Shown one piece after another: positions 22,632 to 32,971 of a DNA stretch of 64,000 nucleotides. The notes under the pieces are model-generated. The model had not been told where the DNA came from and searched no databases. It worked only from the letters and a program-made list of their open reading frames with translations. Positions within the stretch are counted from its first letter, which is position 1, and every line of letters starts with the position of its first letter. This DNA comes from Acanthochlamys bracteata (lineage: Eukaryota; Streptophyta; Magnoliopsida; Pandanales; Velloziaceae), in assembly GCA_019914995.1 (NCBI GenBank), contig CM034131.1:4558501-4622500 (forward strand), in the 5' to 3' direction. Position numbers and translations under genes: made by a program.

Positions 22632-25600
22632 ATGATAGAAGCAGCAGCTGTGCCACGGTGGGGAACGTGGGAGGAACTTGTTCTCGGCGGTGCTGTTCTC
22701 CGGCACGGCACCTCCGCGTGGCCAACCGTTGCTTACGAGCTCACCCTCAGGGCTCCCTCTTCCTTCACCGCTGAGGTCTACTTCCCTTTTCCATTATATG
22801 TTTGTATTGGTTTTAGTAAGTGCAACTTTGGTCGATTTCTTGGCAATGTGCATATTCAATTTGTATTAATATGGATTTCTTTCTTTCTTTCTGAAATTTT
22901 TTGTTTTCTGACTGTTTTGCAAGAAAGAAAGGATCGTGGAAAATAGACATCGTTGCACTGATATATAGTTCGTATGTTTCCATTTGAATGCTAGAGTTTG
23001 CAAACCATTGTTGATATTATATAGTTTGAGTCTGTGATCCTGACTTTAATTCACATGGTAGTAGCTCCTTTCTATGAAAACTTCCAATTACCACAAGAAT
23101 TTTTAGAAGTAGTGCTTGGAAGATAAAACGCCTAACCAAAAGTAACATAGACTTTGTAAATAAGCCATCCAGGTACTCAACGCTAATGAGATGCCTGGGA
23201 AATCCTTCTTTTGTTGTATAATGAAAGCTTCATAGTTTGAACATCTATGCTGATTGCTTTTGTGACAGTTTAGATATACCCCTTTGGACTATGAAAAAAG
23301 GTGTATATATACATATATATGGTGTATATATACATATATATGTAATATTGTTTACAGAAAAACCACTTTATGTTTATGAACTTTCTTCTAAAGGCTTTTA
23401 AGTTGCTAGGTAAGGGGAGCTTTGTTGAAGGTTGACAGGGTTAGATCTTGTCTAGTTCGTTAATATAAACTTAGCTGTCAATTGATGACAACATACATTT
23501 CATCCCTGTAGGTGGATCTTTACACATATTCTCTATAGGATTGAGCTCTATCAATGACTGTAGAGCATTTAGCTATGTGAACGGATCATCAGAATTTAGA
23601 GGAAAAGCAAAGGAATTTAGTCAAGAGTTTGCATGTATGGTGCTTGGGAGGTCGCTAGGACTATATTTATTTTTTAATGACTGAAAACCATTAATTATTC
23701 TTTAGGAAAGTTATTGGCTATTCTTACCTGCTTTTCAGGATTGACCATTTTCATGTTCTATGTTCTCTTCAGGAATGTGAGACCAAGTATGAGGATTTAC
23801 AGCAGCATTACTCTGGGTCTGAGTAAGTTACCTGTGATTTACTGTTAGGTCGTTATTTTATAAATGTACTAATTCACTAATGCAACGAGGCGAATTGATA
23901 ATTCAAAAGAACGAACAGAAGAACTGTCTTAAAAGAATTAGATCTTATTCGAAAGATGATGGTGGTCTATTGAGTTCATATCTCATGTTCTTATATTCTC
24001 CAGTAATGAGAATAAGGTTTCAGTAAATGCTACACTATATGTATTGTAGTCCTTAGGGTGGATTTTTCGTGGACCAATGTAGGACATGAGTACCTGTATT
24101 TAACTGGTCTATGTTAGAGTGGATCATTTCAATATGGATCATTAAGATACATTACTCATTAGATACCAGAAAAGCGTCATGATTTGGTCCTTAGTTTGTC
24201 AATGTGGAATTATGGTAACCTCCACATGAGTGATTAACAAAGCTAGATGTGTAGGTAGGTATCACATGCTGTATGGAGACCTTATTCTTCTTGCTTATAA
24301 AGTACCTTAATAGAGAGGCCAAAAGTTTTCATAATTATGTCAAATATGTTTTGGTTCTACGTTACATTGTTTTGGTACTAAAGTTGCTGTGAATTTAACT
24401 TTCAGTGTTGGTTGTTCTTGATACATGATTCCTTTTTTCTGGATTGATCTGTATAATTCTAACTACTATGAATGCCTGTATGGAACTAATGCGTTCTTGT
24501 TCTTTGTTATTTTCAGTGCTTTGTTTGTGGAGCTCAGGAAGAGAAGAGTCGATGAGCTGAAAAGAGCATTGCAAAAATCAGAAAGCTCAATTGAGTGAGT
24601 GTTACTTTTTTCTTTCTATTAATTGAATCTTGCTCAGTTTTTATGTTATTGATTTTCTGTTCTATTTAGTCGTTATTTATGAGATAGGTACTCCAAAATT
24701 TTAACTTGATCAAGTTTTGTACTTCTTAGAATACCATGGTACTTTATTCATATCTGAAGTAAAAATTGGTCTCAACATGATACTTTCATCTGTAAGAACT
24801 GCAAAATGAGAAGGTAGACATATTGTAGGATCCTTTTCTTAGTCATTAAGTGCTCTGCACGGCAAATTCTGCAATTTGTATTATTGTCAGAGTTCTTTTG
24901 CTCTTTGTGAAGCCAACTGCAGCTTTTGCTGTCCACATATAACAATCTGATTTTTAGACTTCACATTACTGCTTTTGAGTTACTCTACTCCTTTTCTCTA
25001 TCTTTCTTGCTTGGTATAATTATAGGATGCTTCCTCACATCCCTTATAGAGAGATATGAGTTTCAAGTTCATGAAATTTAGATATTTCTTTAGTAATATA
25101 ATATTGTCTGGAGAGCTAATTATTTCTTTTGTGCTTATTTTGTTTGAAGATCACTACAATCCATGATTGAAATCCTCAATGCAGAGAGAGGTACTCCCAG
25201 CAGTTCTGAGTACAATACCAATCACCCAGAGTTACCCCAACACAGTCGCAATGTTGATGGTGTTAGTGGTTGCTGCCGAGAAGCCTCAAAAAGCGTGTCA
25301 CTACCAGGGAAGTTATCTGAGGATGCAGAGAGATGCCAGTCATCAGAAGGCACGGCTTCTGTTTCAGGCCGAGTTAGTGATCTGAAGACTGAATTATGTG
25401 ATGAATCAGGAGGGAAAATCTGTATTGGGATTTTCTGGACTATGAAGGGATGCTGTAAAAGAAAAAGAGGGAAGAGGAAGAGGAAGATTTTTAATATAAA
25501 GGAGGTTAGGAATAATGCAATATCTTGGAGTTCAATGGTTGACAAAAGTAGACAGATAACTTCTGGAGGTCAAAGTCAGGGCCACAGGAAAAATGCCAAT

Positions 25601-26707
25601 GTAGACCTTGTAAAAGGTACTAATGCAGTTTCAAAGCAGAAGGGTGCTTCAGACTCTCGACGACAGCTTGAAGAAAACGTAAGATGTGATACTGCTGCTG
25701 AAGTTGGCTTATGTTTTCAATTAAATAAAGCATTCATCTATGTTCGGTAATGTTTTTCTAAATGCTGTTCCGATAGCTCGTCTATGGTAAGTGTCGTCTA
25801 GGATGCCTTGAAGCTGCTTTAAAGTCTTCCTTTTCCACGACAAGTTGATTTTTTTAGCTGATTAGCTGTTGAAAATTTGCTTTTACATCAATGTTAATTC
25901 AAATCCTTCTGTGTCTCCTTCCTTGTCTTCATTTCCTGAATTGCTCTGCATGGGTTTCTTAGTGTACCAGCTCTGCAGTGAATTGAGCAATTGACCTTCC
26001 TGATGGACAGAATGCCTTACCAACCCCACAAGTTTGGGTGGCCATATCTAATAGGTTTTTCCCCATCAGATCGTCCTACTCACCTTCTCAGTAAACAATA
26101 TTTAGCAGGAGTCTCTAACCTGATTCAACTATGAGTACCTATGATTGCATATTTATCAAGTAGTTGAATGGCGGTTACTAGGTTTGCCTTTTCAGATCCT
26201 ACAATTAAGTGATAACTTTACTGAAATACATCTGTCTAATTTACATGATTCATTTATTTGTACCTCTTAGTTCTTAGGCTTGCAATGATACTTATTGTAG
26301 ATAGCTGCATTATTGTGTATTTCTGTACTCTATTTGAGTAGGAAGATATCCAAATATAAAAGTTTCTGACAGTTCAAATGTCATTAGATGATGAACTTTG
26401 CAGAGAGTTGGTTTACTCTGCAATTTTGTGCATGTATTTTATGGTGTTCTTATAGTGACACTGTTATGTTTCTTCTCAGATGGGAGAAGCTAGGAAGTCT
26501 TCAGCTGCGAACCAAAGGGATCAACGTGTTCACCATGCTCAAGGGGCTAAAACTTCAAGCTCTATGAAGAGTAACAAACGCAATCAGACTGCTGCACAAT
26601 CTGAGTCACCAGCTAAAAAGAGACACGCAGGAAGACCTGTGAAGAATGGCAGGACAAGTGACAGGAAGCCAAAAGAGAGCCCCAAACAAGGGAAACAGAG
26701 ACCTTAA
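22632..26707 (+). CDS. SANT/Myb-like nuclear protein of the plant bromodomain-protein family, bromodomain absent
   Basis: Exons: 22632-22775, 23773-23822, 24517-24594, 25150-25678, 26480-26707; junctions are GT-AG and in frame, giving 342 aa. The N-terminus (WGTWEELVLGGAVLRHGT, then CETKYEDLQQHYSG) is the SANT/Myb-like block of plant proteins annotated as DNA-binding bromodomain-containing (BRD4/At1g61215 group). A coiled-coil follows (ELRKRRVDELKRALQKSE, 75-105), then a Ser-rich region, a basic cluster (KRKRGKRKRK, probable nuclear signal) and a Lys/Arg/Pro-rich tail with an AT-hook-like HAGRPVKNGR. Family members normally carry a bromodomain between the basic cluster and the tail; exon 4 joins the tail exon directly and the 801-nt intron between them holds no bromodomain motif. 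Reading through the donor at 25679 would stop at about 25750, giving a shorter isoform. A chromatin-associated role is inferred from the family only. Confidence 0.82.
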
Positions 26708-29022
26708 GAAGTTGATGACATTGTTGACTGCTTAGTTTTGATCTAGATAGTGCTAACTGGTTCTTCATCTTTTGGAGTTGAGTTTCCTTCTTACTTTTGT
26801 CTAACCAGCTGATACTCCGTTCCTAGTTGTACATGTGAAAGCTTTACTCATCTAAATGCAAAAGAAAGGGTTGTATAAGATGCAAAGGCTTGCTTCTTTG
26901 TGCGTATGCTGTCTGGCAACACGAGTGCTGCCGGATGTATTCTAGTTATCAGTCTAGCTGATCTGATCCATTGCTTAAAGGTTATATCTGAACATCAAGC
27001 TGTATGTATCATTGAAAGAAAACAGAGGTAGTAAGAAAATTGACAGCCAGAAAAATGGGGAGAAGATCACCCGATAAGCTGGGTACTTTTGATGCTAACT
27101 ATGCAAGGTGAACGCAGAGCTGCTGTATAGAAGATAATCATATTTCAGTTGATTACGGACCTATTTTTTGTCTCTCTTTTTTACCTTAAATAAAGTTTCT
27201 AAGGACAGTTTGCGGCTTACCTTCTAGTGAGGCCGGCTGCAGTTTTCCTGATCGAAGATTATAAAGGATGTATTAGCTGTTCACATGTGCATAATTGTGA
27301 ACAGAGCAGCTTTCCATTTTCCAGACATCACCAAATTGTAATAGTTGACTTCGGACATGTTGAATTGGATGTAGAATTCATCGGAGGTGTCGTGCGATTT
27401 GTATTAGTCTCGCTTGTTATAGTTACTAACATTATTTTACGAATGTCAACTACTAGATGAACCTCGTTGACAGATTTTGTTAACTTTTCTCACGATAAAA
27501 TTGTTGTGTGAGAGATTGTTAAGATATCTTCTTTTCTTTTATTCTTCTTCTTTAATTTGATCTTTTTAGTCGCTCTCATTCTTTTAATTCTTCTTCACCG
27601 TCCGGAGTTCTTCTTCTTCTTCCCGCCATTCGGAGATTTTTTTTCTTCTTCTACAAATCTGGAATTCGTGAGTTTTTCTTCAGTTGTTCTTCTTATGACC
27701 GATCTAATTCGGATTCTATTCGCAATTGATTGCACAAATCTAAACTATTGGTTCTTCTCCTTGTGATGCGATCGGAGTAGCAGACGGAAGAGAATTGGAG
27801 TTTTAAGGACTTATATTTTTACCATGTTTAAAGGAATTGAGCAGAACTGCGGAATGCTCTATCCTTTCAAAAAAATAGAAAAAAGTCTAAGAGGTCGAAG
27901 TCCTGCCGTGAACACTTCATAGTGATAGTTATGTAATAGATAGCGTTTACGAGAAGAATAAATCCAACAGGACAGAGTTTGGTGACTAATTAAGCTGTTG
28001 GTTTTGTGAACACATGCAAAGTTTATACGTTTTCTTTTATTGATATATAAATTTTTGATATAATAGAATAGGTAAAATCTTGATTCTCCATAAAGAAGAT
28101 GTGCTCTTATAAGAGTTCTTTCATTTTATTATTTACGCTAGAAGCAGAGAATCGAATATATATGATATTTTTAGTAGGGTTGTAAATGCACATAAAACAC
28201 ATGCAATGAATTTCTTTGTTATTTCTAGTCTATGGTAATATTTTTTATTATTATTACCTAATTACATCATACATGTCAGTGAGAAATCTAAAAACACTTT
28301 CTTTTTTCTAAAACCTGATTCCTATGAGCCCACATTTCAGAGGGGCTTCAACTGGGAAAAATTCTACATAGGCAACATAATCTATTATCAACAGTGATGA
28401 TTATTCTTCACATTATGAATGAATCCTTTTATTGTTGTTATCAGAAAAACTTTATTTTATTGTGACTTATCTTTTTTTATAGAAAAAAAAGCCAGAAAAC
28501 ACAAAGAATTAAAAGGCTGAACACAGACCGCCACCTGACACTTGCCGAGCTTATACCGCACAGCTTCTCTTTCTGTTTTTCTTTTCTGTTCTTCCGTATT
28601 TGCGGAGATCTGTAAGGGGAAGAATTGATCCTAAGCAGCAGGTTCGGAGTAAGGATTCTTTTCAAGAACTGAAAGTTTTTGATCGATCTCCAAACAACCA
28701 CTCGAGCATGTGAGCTGATCCATTCTTTCTTCTTCTTCTTCTTTTTTTCTATATTTGAACTTTGGTAGCAATGTTGAGAGTGATGACTGTTGGGCACTAT
28801 TAAAAGTTTGATTTGAATGTTTTGGCAGCAACACTTAGGAACACTGAATATGTGGAAATAAGAAAAGTTTGATTCAAAAATAAGGATCAAGAAATTTTTC
28901 GTACAAGTTTTGATTTTTGATAGCTCAAGTAGCTAAAAGAGAGGAGCATGGAACGTAAGGGGGTGGTAGTAGTTGAATGATGATGTGCGTGGGCTAGATG
29001 TAATTTTTTTTTATATAACTTA
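26708..29022. other. 3' UTR and intergenic DNA; unexplained promoter-like island at 28495-28760
   Basis: The first 400-500 bases are probably the 3' UTR of the upstream gene. 27500-27780 is pyrimidine-rich (TTCTTCTTC repeats) with no protein match. 28495-28760 is less AT-rich than its surroundings and looks like a promoter/leader (CCGCCACCTGACAC, CT-rich tract, then CAGCAG/GTTCGG, which could be a splice donor), but no coding exon follows. The open frames here have no recognisable motif. Confidence 0.4.
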
Positions 29023-29245
29023 GGAGGCGTTTGAAATTAATTTAAAATTATTTTATTTTATTTTAAAAAATAAGCTATATTTTTTTATTTAAAAAAATAA
29101 TAAAAATAAATAATAGTAAAATTTTACTACGTAAAATTTTTTTATATTTTTTAAATTTTTAAATAAATTTTATAAAAATTTATTAAAAAATATGAATTTG
29201 AAAATTAAAAAATTATTTTTTTGGATCGTGCTGCGAAATAGCCCC
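29023..29245. mobile_element. Tourist-like MITE, copy 3
   Basis: It begins GGAGGCGTTTGAAATT and ends AAATAGCCCC, flanked on both sides by TTA (29020-29022 and 29246-29248), matching the 3-bp TWA duplication of Tourist/PIF-Harbinger elements. The interior shares AAAAAATAATAAAAATAA and TTTTACTACGTAAAA blocks with copies 1 and 2. Confidence 0.75.
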
Positions 29246-29934
29246 TTAAAAAATGAGATTTTAGGAATTGGATAACATATTTCTATTTGTGGTGCTTCTA
29301 GAAATTTGTTGTTTCAAAATTTTCTCCTTAGGAAATGTTCTCTTTGATTTTTTAAGGGACTTCAACATCTTCATGTTTTTTATTTTTTTTTCGTCTATAT
29401 AGAAGTACATAGCTATAGTGCCCATACATATCAAAACAAAAGTGGCCTCAAGAATTTACCGTACAGTTCCCCTCCCCATCTTTGTCGACCTTGTCAAATG
29501 CTAGGTTCGAAAGCAAATCTTACAAAGCACCCCGTCTTTTTCACAACAAATTTACCGTACTTCACTCATAAACAAATTATGAGTGAAGTATATATTATCT
29601 ATTTCGAATATATATATCTCTGTTCAGGATGGTTTTCATGCTCATGTGGTATGTTTTAATCTTTGTGATTCAGGTTGTCTTTAAAATTGCCGGTGAAAAA
29701 GGGTTTTGAAAAGAATATGTTTTTTTGAACACCTTACAGCCAACTCCTAGTCAAAGAAAAACATCATTCAATCACAGAGCTCAAGAGAAACGAAATAAGA
29801 ATGCTACTAAAGAAAATAGTTGTAAATTGTAGCAGTCTGACATAATTGAATTCCTATTGTATAGATATACATATGCATTTGTATACATAGTTATATCTTA
29901 TTTGCAACTTTTAACAAATATTACCTAAAATCAA
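29246..29934. other. Intergenic DNA, no gene
   Basis: AT-rich sequence with TATATA-type runs near 29605. Nothing recognisable on either strand. Confidence 0.4.
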
Positions 29935-30664
29935 GGTTGTGAGGATCGGGATTTTATATAGGATCATTTCGTTTATGTAGGATCGTAAAATCGGAGTTTA
30001 AAGTACGATCGTAAGATTTTACTTATCGATAATTTTTTATATATTTTTAAAATTTTAGATAGTACTTATTAAAATTGCTGAAAATTAAATACATAATTGT
30101 TCTTATATTTTATCTTAATGTAATAAATTAACAATGTTCATATTTGTAGTTCAGATAAACTATATCATTAACAGTTTTTTATATTCATTTAGCTCATTAT
30201 CATAATATCTTTACATATTATGTTATTATTTGTAAATGTACACCTATATAGTTATACCATATTTAGAAAACCAAATTCTTTATATAATCAAGCAATCCGT
30301 CTTTATCGCCTCAAATAAAGAAAAAAATATAATTCAAAACTACCAGCAACAGAAAATATTTTGCTCTCATAATAAACCTCTTACGAAATAAACCAAACAC
30401 AACCGCACTTCGCTACAAATGAACGACTGATCTTTTTTAGCTATTTCAGCTTCATTCAAAATCCTCCAGAGTTTTTTGGATTCATAAAATTTTTTATAAA
30501 CTTAAATCGTAAAATCGCAAGTAAAATTGGGATCTTAAGGATTTTAGAATTAAGATCAGGATCTTACAGATTTGAAGTAAAATCGGGATTTTGTATCAAG
30601 TAGGATCGTTTTGTTGATGTAAAATCGTAAAATTTTAAGATTTAAATCGGGATTTTAACAACCA
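29935..30664. mobile_element. AT-rich inverted-repeat DNA element with AAATCGGGATTTT motifs
   Basis: The left end AAGGTTGTGAGGATCGGGAT is matched in reverse complement by the right end (AAATCGGGATTTTAACAACC). Subterminal blocks with AGGATCGTAAAATCG/GTAAAATCGTAAAATT occur at both ends. No open frame; a non-autonomous element. A second, truncated end of the same kind follows at 30665-30810 (ATCATCGATAAGTAAAATT ... GATTTTAACAATCTTG), matching the left subterminal sequence in inverse orientation. Confidence 0.6.
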
Positions 30665-30810
30665 TGCCTAAAATTTAAAGATATTAAAAAAATTAAAAAA
30701 AAATCATCGATAAGTAAAATTTTACGATCCTAATTAAAATTTCAAATTTATGATCTTACTTAGGTAGAGTGATTTTAATTAAAATTTTGATTTTAACAAT
30801 CTTGTCCATA
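30665..30810. repeat. Truncated second terminus of the AAATCGGGATTTT element
   Basis: The sequence around 30700-30725 (CATCGATAAGTAAAATTTTACG) is the reverse complement of the block at about 30003-30030 in the preceding element, and the end GATTTTAACAATCTTGTCC parallels its right terminus. It suggests a nested or duplicated copy. Confidence 0.5.
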
Positions 30811-32634
30811 CCTAGTACTGTCATCTTGAAGGATTGTGATCAAATTAGTTATGGTCACTCTATAGATCAACCACTAACAACAATGGAAAGAAGACTGGCT
30901 ATGGTGTCGAATGTAAGCAGTTAACCTTGATATAGGACACAAACCTATATGGTCGTTCAAAAGAAAAAATAATAAAAATAGCACTGCAAATACACTATAA
31001 GAAATAGTTGAGAACTCCCAAAAGAATTCATAGAAATTTTCAGAGAGGTTACCTGAGAGCCACTATAGCTTTCATATCCATATGGACTAGTAAGGTAGTA
31101 AGAATGTTCTATACGGCAGATAATGTTCCTTTGAGTGATCTTAGAGTAATAACGATGTTTGGCTTATGTTAGCAGATCATGCTTTTGGAAATGGGCTACC
31201 TTTGAATATTTTGCAGCTTGAAGTTTTATAGAATATATGAATTTGTTTGAATAGGGCTTGCCAAACCTTTAGTGTTCCATCCTCACAAAACACTATATGC
31301 GAAAAAATTATTTAAGGTCCCAAGTACAACAATATGCATCAAAAGTTAGTGTTGGAGACAACATGATACATTGGAACTCCATTCTTCTATAATTTCTTCA
31401 CTCTTTGATAAGCAGCTGAAGACATACACCAGTATCTAAGCCTGATTCATTTTTTTAAGAATTAATAATATTATTATAAAATATGAATTTTGTGTACACA
31501 TTCGTAGAAGCAAGTTATACGGCATTAAAATAACATATTAGCAGCTATGCGTATTGCTCGTCTCCAAAATGATTGGATTCATCGGTAGGCAAACCAAGAC
31601 GTAAGTTACAGGGCATCATCAACAAACCAAAAATATTTCACATCAAAGTTTTTTCAAGCCCAGCATCTACAAGGTGTTTTAGAGTACCAGGGTTACCTAC
31701 GTGTCTCTCCTTATGCCATCTCACGTTCAAAACCGTTTTTCTTGACATGTGAAGTTGTTGCAATCTAGATACTAACGAACATAACAAAGGATTTTGTTAG
31801 AAACTTTCTTACCATTGCCATCATTAATCTTCCTACTTTGTCAACTTCTTTCTAAAAAGAATATATTCATTCTTACATATAGTGGTAGATTTTCATCCCA
31901 ACTCTAAATTATTGAGAACCTTTCTACACTGATAGTAAAACGATGAAATTAAATGCCTTTTTCAAAGACATCACCTACAATGTCCAGAAATTTGAAGTCT
32001 TTATTGTTCCAACGACTAAATACCTTCATATGTAACAACCTTATAAGAAGGCTAACTTTGAAATTATACATCACTTATGTATGGCTTTTCGATATCTTTC
32101 AGCAATTTATCATATCTAACAATGTCATTTGTATTTATCGGCTCTGTTCCTTAACCACATGATGACCGTTGACATTCACCCTCTCCTAATTGTGAGATTC
32201 TTAGGTCCGCAATACTACTCTTACGTATATCCTTCAAAATTTTAAACATTTACCCATAATTTTGTCTTCACCAGGTCTCATTCGAGCTCCATCTCCATGA
32301 GCACAGAGACTTTGAACACCTCGAAGAGTGACTTCTTTATAAAGTTTTACATGGTGCAAGACGCCATAAAACTCTCACAAGTATATGCATATGTATTATA
32401 TCAAGGATGTTTTGAATATATATTCAAACAGTGTCGACATGATCAACACATCTCACTAATGTCCTTTTAATGATTCTTGGCAAATTGAATAAGAGACAAA
32501 CATCATTTGTATACCCCAATGACAGCTTACTGATAATCATATTAATCAATATATTAGTCTAAACATACTAACATAAGTAAGTTGAAATGAAATATTAATT
32601 TTAATAATAGTAAATTAAGTTTTCATAATTACCA
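30811..32634. other. Intergenic DNA, no gene recognised
   Basis: Moderately AT-rich with stops in all frames. 31540-32400 has a less extreme base composition and may be a decayed retroelement, but no domain motif could be read on either strand, so it is not assigned. Confidence 0.35.
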
Positions 32635-32650
32635 TATATATATATATATA

Positions 32651-32816
32651 CAAATTTTGTTGTTATGTTGATCAAATGTATGGATGGAGATTGATTCATG
32701 ATCCGATTAAGGCTGAAATTTTATCAGCATGTTCAAAACTCATAGCAATTTAAATTTTCTACACAACTTCTATTGGTCAATTTGCGCTAAGGTCACAATG
32801 TCAACATATCTTCTTC
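32651..32816. mobile_element. Short TA-flanked MITE-like remnant
   Basis: A 166-bp non-coding block bounded on both sides by (TA)n tracts (32635-32650 and 32817-32828). The core (TGTTGATCAAATG, then CTGAAATTTTATCAGCATGTT, then AACTCATAG) resembles 38310-38390 inside MULE copy B and the right arm of the fold-back element at 55371-55795 (TTTTGATCAAG, GAGCTAAAATTTTGTC, ACTCATTATTTTTT). It appears to be one arm of that family. Confidence 0.5.
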
Positions 32817-32947
32817 ATATATATATATCTAAGTTGTTAACATATTCTCGACCCATAGTTCTGTATATTTAATGTTGGAGATCACTTTTGAAGCTTTGTA
32901 CCGATAGAATCGGACTGATGTGCATCAATGTGCCCCTATCTCTCTAC

Positions 32948-32971
32948 CATATATATATATATATATATATA
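32948..32971. repeat. (TA)n tract at the left edge of MULE copy C
   Basis: An uninterrupted TA run directly followed by CAGGATATAGTCACTCTCTT, a terminus-like sequence. Confidence 0.85.

Noticed and set aside
25679..26479. Hidden bromodomain exon in the last intron of the SANT/Myb-like gene
   Set aside because: No frame gives the usual bromodomain helices or an FR.RL..Q.R.RYK-like motif; stops are frequent.
31540..32400. Suspected copia polyprotein on the minus strand
   Set aside because: The base composition looks gene-like, but I could not read any integrase, protease or reverse-transcriptase motif in any frame.
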